Of a stretch of DNA of 64,000 bases, positions 50,901-53,900 are shown one piece after another. The position numbers and the translations under genes were made by a program. The notes below the pieces were generated by a model that saw only the letters and a list, made by a program, of their open reading frames with translations, did no database searches and had not been told where the DNA came from. The first letter of the stretch is position 1. Each line of letters starts with the position of its first letter. The DNA lies in the NCBI RefSeq assembly GCF_963678635.1, contig NC_087068.1, positions 18,913,872 through 18,977,871 of the forward strand, read 5' to 3'. Source of the stretch: Symsagittifera roscoffensis. Taxonomy: Eukaryota; Xenacoelomorpha; Acoela; Convolutidae.

Positions 50901-53900
50901 TGTGAAATAAGCTTGTTGATTTCATAACGTTTTAAAAGCTTAAAAATTAGCTTGAAGGCATATATGGCTCTATTTTTTCTACGATTTCTGACCAATCAAA
51001 TTTTTTGCCCATTAAATCACGATTCTTGTTGCAGTCAGTAAGAAATTTAAAAAAATTAGTTTGAATTGTTTTCCGTACTATTATACGATGTACGACAATT
51101 TAAACGAAAACCCCTGATAACCCCTGATAAGAAATAAAATTATACAAGAGATAAGATTTCTACATCAAGTTATATGTTATACAAAACCCAGAACTGGCAA
51201 ATTTTTGCGAGCAGGAGTTTTTCATCGAAATCGGCAGTGTTGATTGTTACAAGGTTTTTTTTTGTCACAGCAATCTGAAATTTTTTGTCGATTGTTATAA
51301 AAGTGTTGATTGATATGAAAGTGATTATGATTGAAAGTGTTAATTCTAATGAGATTTTGATTTAAGACAGCAGTTTGAAATTTTTTGGTAAAGAATACAA
51401 CCTAGCCCAGCCGCAATATAATCTGAAAAGTCGTGACCAATTGCTGTAAACCAAATGGCTTTTTGATCTCAAGCTACACGATTTTTAAAGTTTTTTGAAG
51501 TTTTTATACGAAAGGCAGAATGTACAATTATACATTACACGATAGTGGGGTTATTTGATTATAAGCTTTACGATTTTTCCAGTATTCATCAATGACATAG
51601 TTTGAATTTTTTTTTTTTCAGCAAATAATTCGTAAAAGTTTGAAGCAAAGAAAATAGATTCATAGGCATAAACAATCAATCCTTTTTGAATGCTTACATT
51701 TTTTTTAATCAAACTGCTTGCTTGCAAAATGACCGTGGTTGCAATATTGTAGTTTATGCACAGCAAATTTCAATATATTAATTTTTCTTTCAATATAGCT
51801 TTTAGTTACGATCAGAAAAGTGAAGATCGTAGCTAAAATATATAATAAGATCGTATTGTTGAAGTTTTTAGTTTTTGGTGAATTCTACTTTCCCGAAAAT
51901 CTTGATTTCAAGGTATTTAGATGCATTTTTTGGTAATTCTTGGGCTAAAAAAATTTAACTTCATGCCGCATGCAACGAAAAGGAACAAAACTGCTCGTAT
52001 CAGGGCAAAGCCCTGAATGTTCCGACTGCCTTTTAAGGTATATCGAGCAGTAATAACATTTAAAAAATTAAATGAAATAAAACAAAATGAAAAAAAAAAT
52101 TTCTAAAATTTGAAATTTTTTAATGAAAATCAGCCCCCCACACGCCATATAAAGTACAAAAGGATAGAATTCGCTCCTTGTAACAAATCAATTATGGCAA
52201 ATAAGCTTCTTTCAGCCAATTTGGAACAATTTCTAAGAGGGATTAACTCTCCGCTTACGCGTTAATAGCGCGAAATATATCGCGAGTTAATTGTCCCAAA
52301 TTGGCCAAAATGGCAATCTTTCAACCCCCGTAACTTTACAAAAAATGGTCACAGGTAAAATATCTTTTCAAATTTGAGCTCAAGACAACAATACCTTTCG
52401 AATGATATAAAAAAATTCCGTCAAAAATGGCTAGTTAAAAAGTCGAAATTTGTCTGAAGAAAAAAAAACCCACCCCGAGCACAAATATTCCGTCACTTTC
52501 GTATCGAAAGTCGGAACAATAAAACACGGATCTTTATGGGAATAAAGTAGCAAGCTTCCCATTAAAAGGCGGATTTCTCACTGCCAGAAGAATGCTTAAC
52601 CCCAAGTGTATTAAGCTAGTTGTATGTCAGCTGATTCGCTTCTTGTCGAAAAGCAGCTTCTGTAGTCTGGTCAATTAACGAGTCTAAATCTATCGATATT
52701 CGAAGAAATTTGGCTTTAGTTATAAATCTGATAGAACCAAAATACTCTCTAACTGACTGCTGCTTGTGTGAAAGTGAGGGTGACTGCATGCGTGATGTGT
52801 TTAGAACAAGCCCTCGTGGTGTCTATCTACTTTCAGTCTCTCAGTTTGCAGACCATCATCCAAGTGGGAGCTTATGACTTCGCTGCAATGCTCGGTAAGA
52901 ACCGTACAATCATCTTAGTAATTTACATCCATCGCTACACCCTTTGTTGAGTTTTCAATAGGGACTTTTGTGGAGCGGAGATAGTTACGTCTCCGCCTCT
53001 CAATCGAAAGGTCGGATGTTCGAGCCCACCATGCTCCGTGCTCGTTGCTTGAGGGTGAGGCAGCATTGCCCAGCCCTAAAAAATAATTCTAAATGTTTTT
53101 TAAATTGCATGTAGTTCTTAACGAGGGGCACAACAGCAGTTCTCCGAGAAGAGATGGACAGCTCTTATGTTGGTCCTTTCACTTGTGGATAAACCGTCTT
53201 GATACGTTTAAAATGATCGAGCAAATCTGATACCGGTCTTAAATTGTTCTTGGCTTCTGTCCACAGCATTGCAACTGATTCCATTTTAATGAATTCGAAA
53301 TATATTGTGATCGTGCGCGTCAATAAGCTTACGTTTTCATCGACCACCAGAGTTCGCAAATTTTGTTTCAAAAAAATTAAATTTCAATTATTTTATATTT
53401 TTTTTGCAATTTGTGTTGTAGGAAATTTTCTGCTTTTAGGGGCACAATCGAATACTTTTGTCCAGTGTATTGTTTCTCGTCTGCGCCCATTCACTGTCAA
53501 ATTGATGTAATTGTTGATGCTTATAGTGTAAAATTTGATTTGATTTTGGAGAAGTAAGTTTTCCTACTTTGCAAAATTGAAATTCAAAAAACGCAAAAGG
53601 CGCAAATTTACAGAAATCCGATTAGTTTTGGCATATTTTCTGTTCGCGACTGTAGGCGATATAGGAGGTCTGATGGGTCTGTTCATCGGGGCATCGGCCA
53701 TGACCCTGTTCGAGTTCTTCTTCTTCTTCTGCGATTCCCTCATCCTCCGTCGCAAAGGTGCTTCCAGGAGCAGCTCCACCGAGGAGACAGAAAAGGTACC
53801 ATTTTCCCGCTTTCTAGTACTGCTCTCCATTTTTTGAAAATTTTGATGTTTTACATAATGATCAGAAAGTTTGAAAACTCATTCAATGTTACATGAGAGT

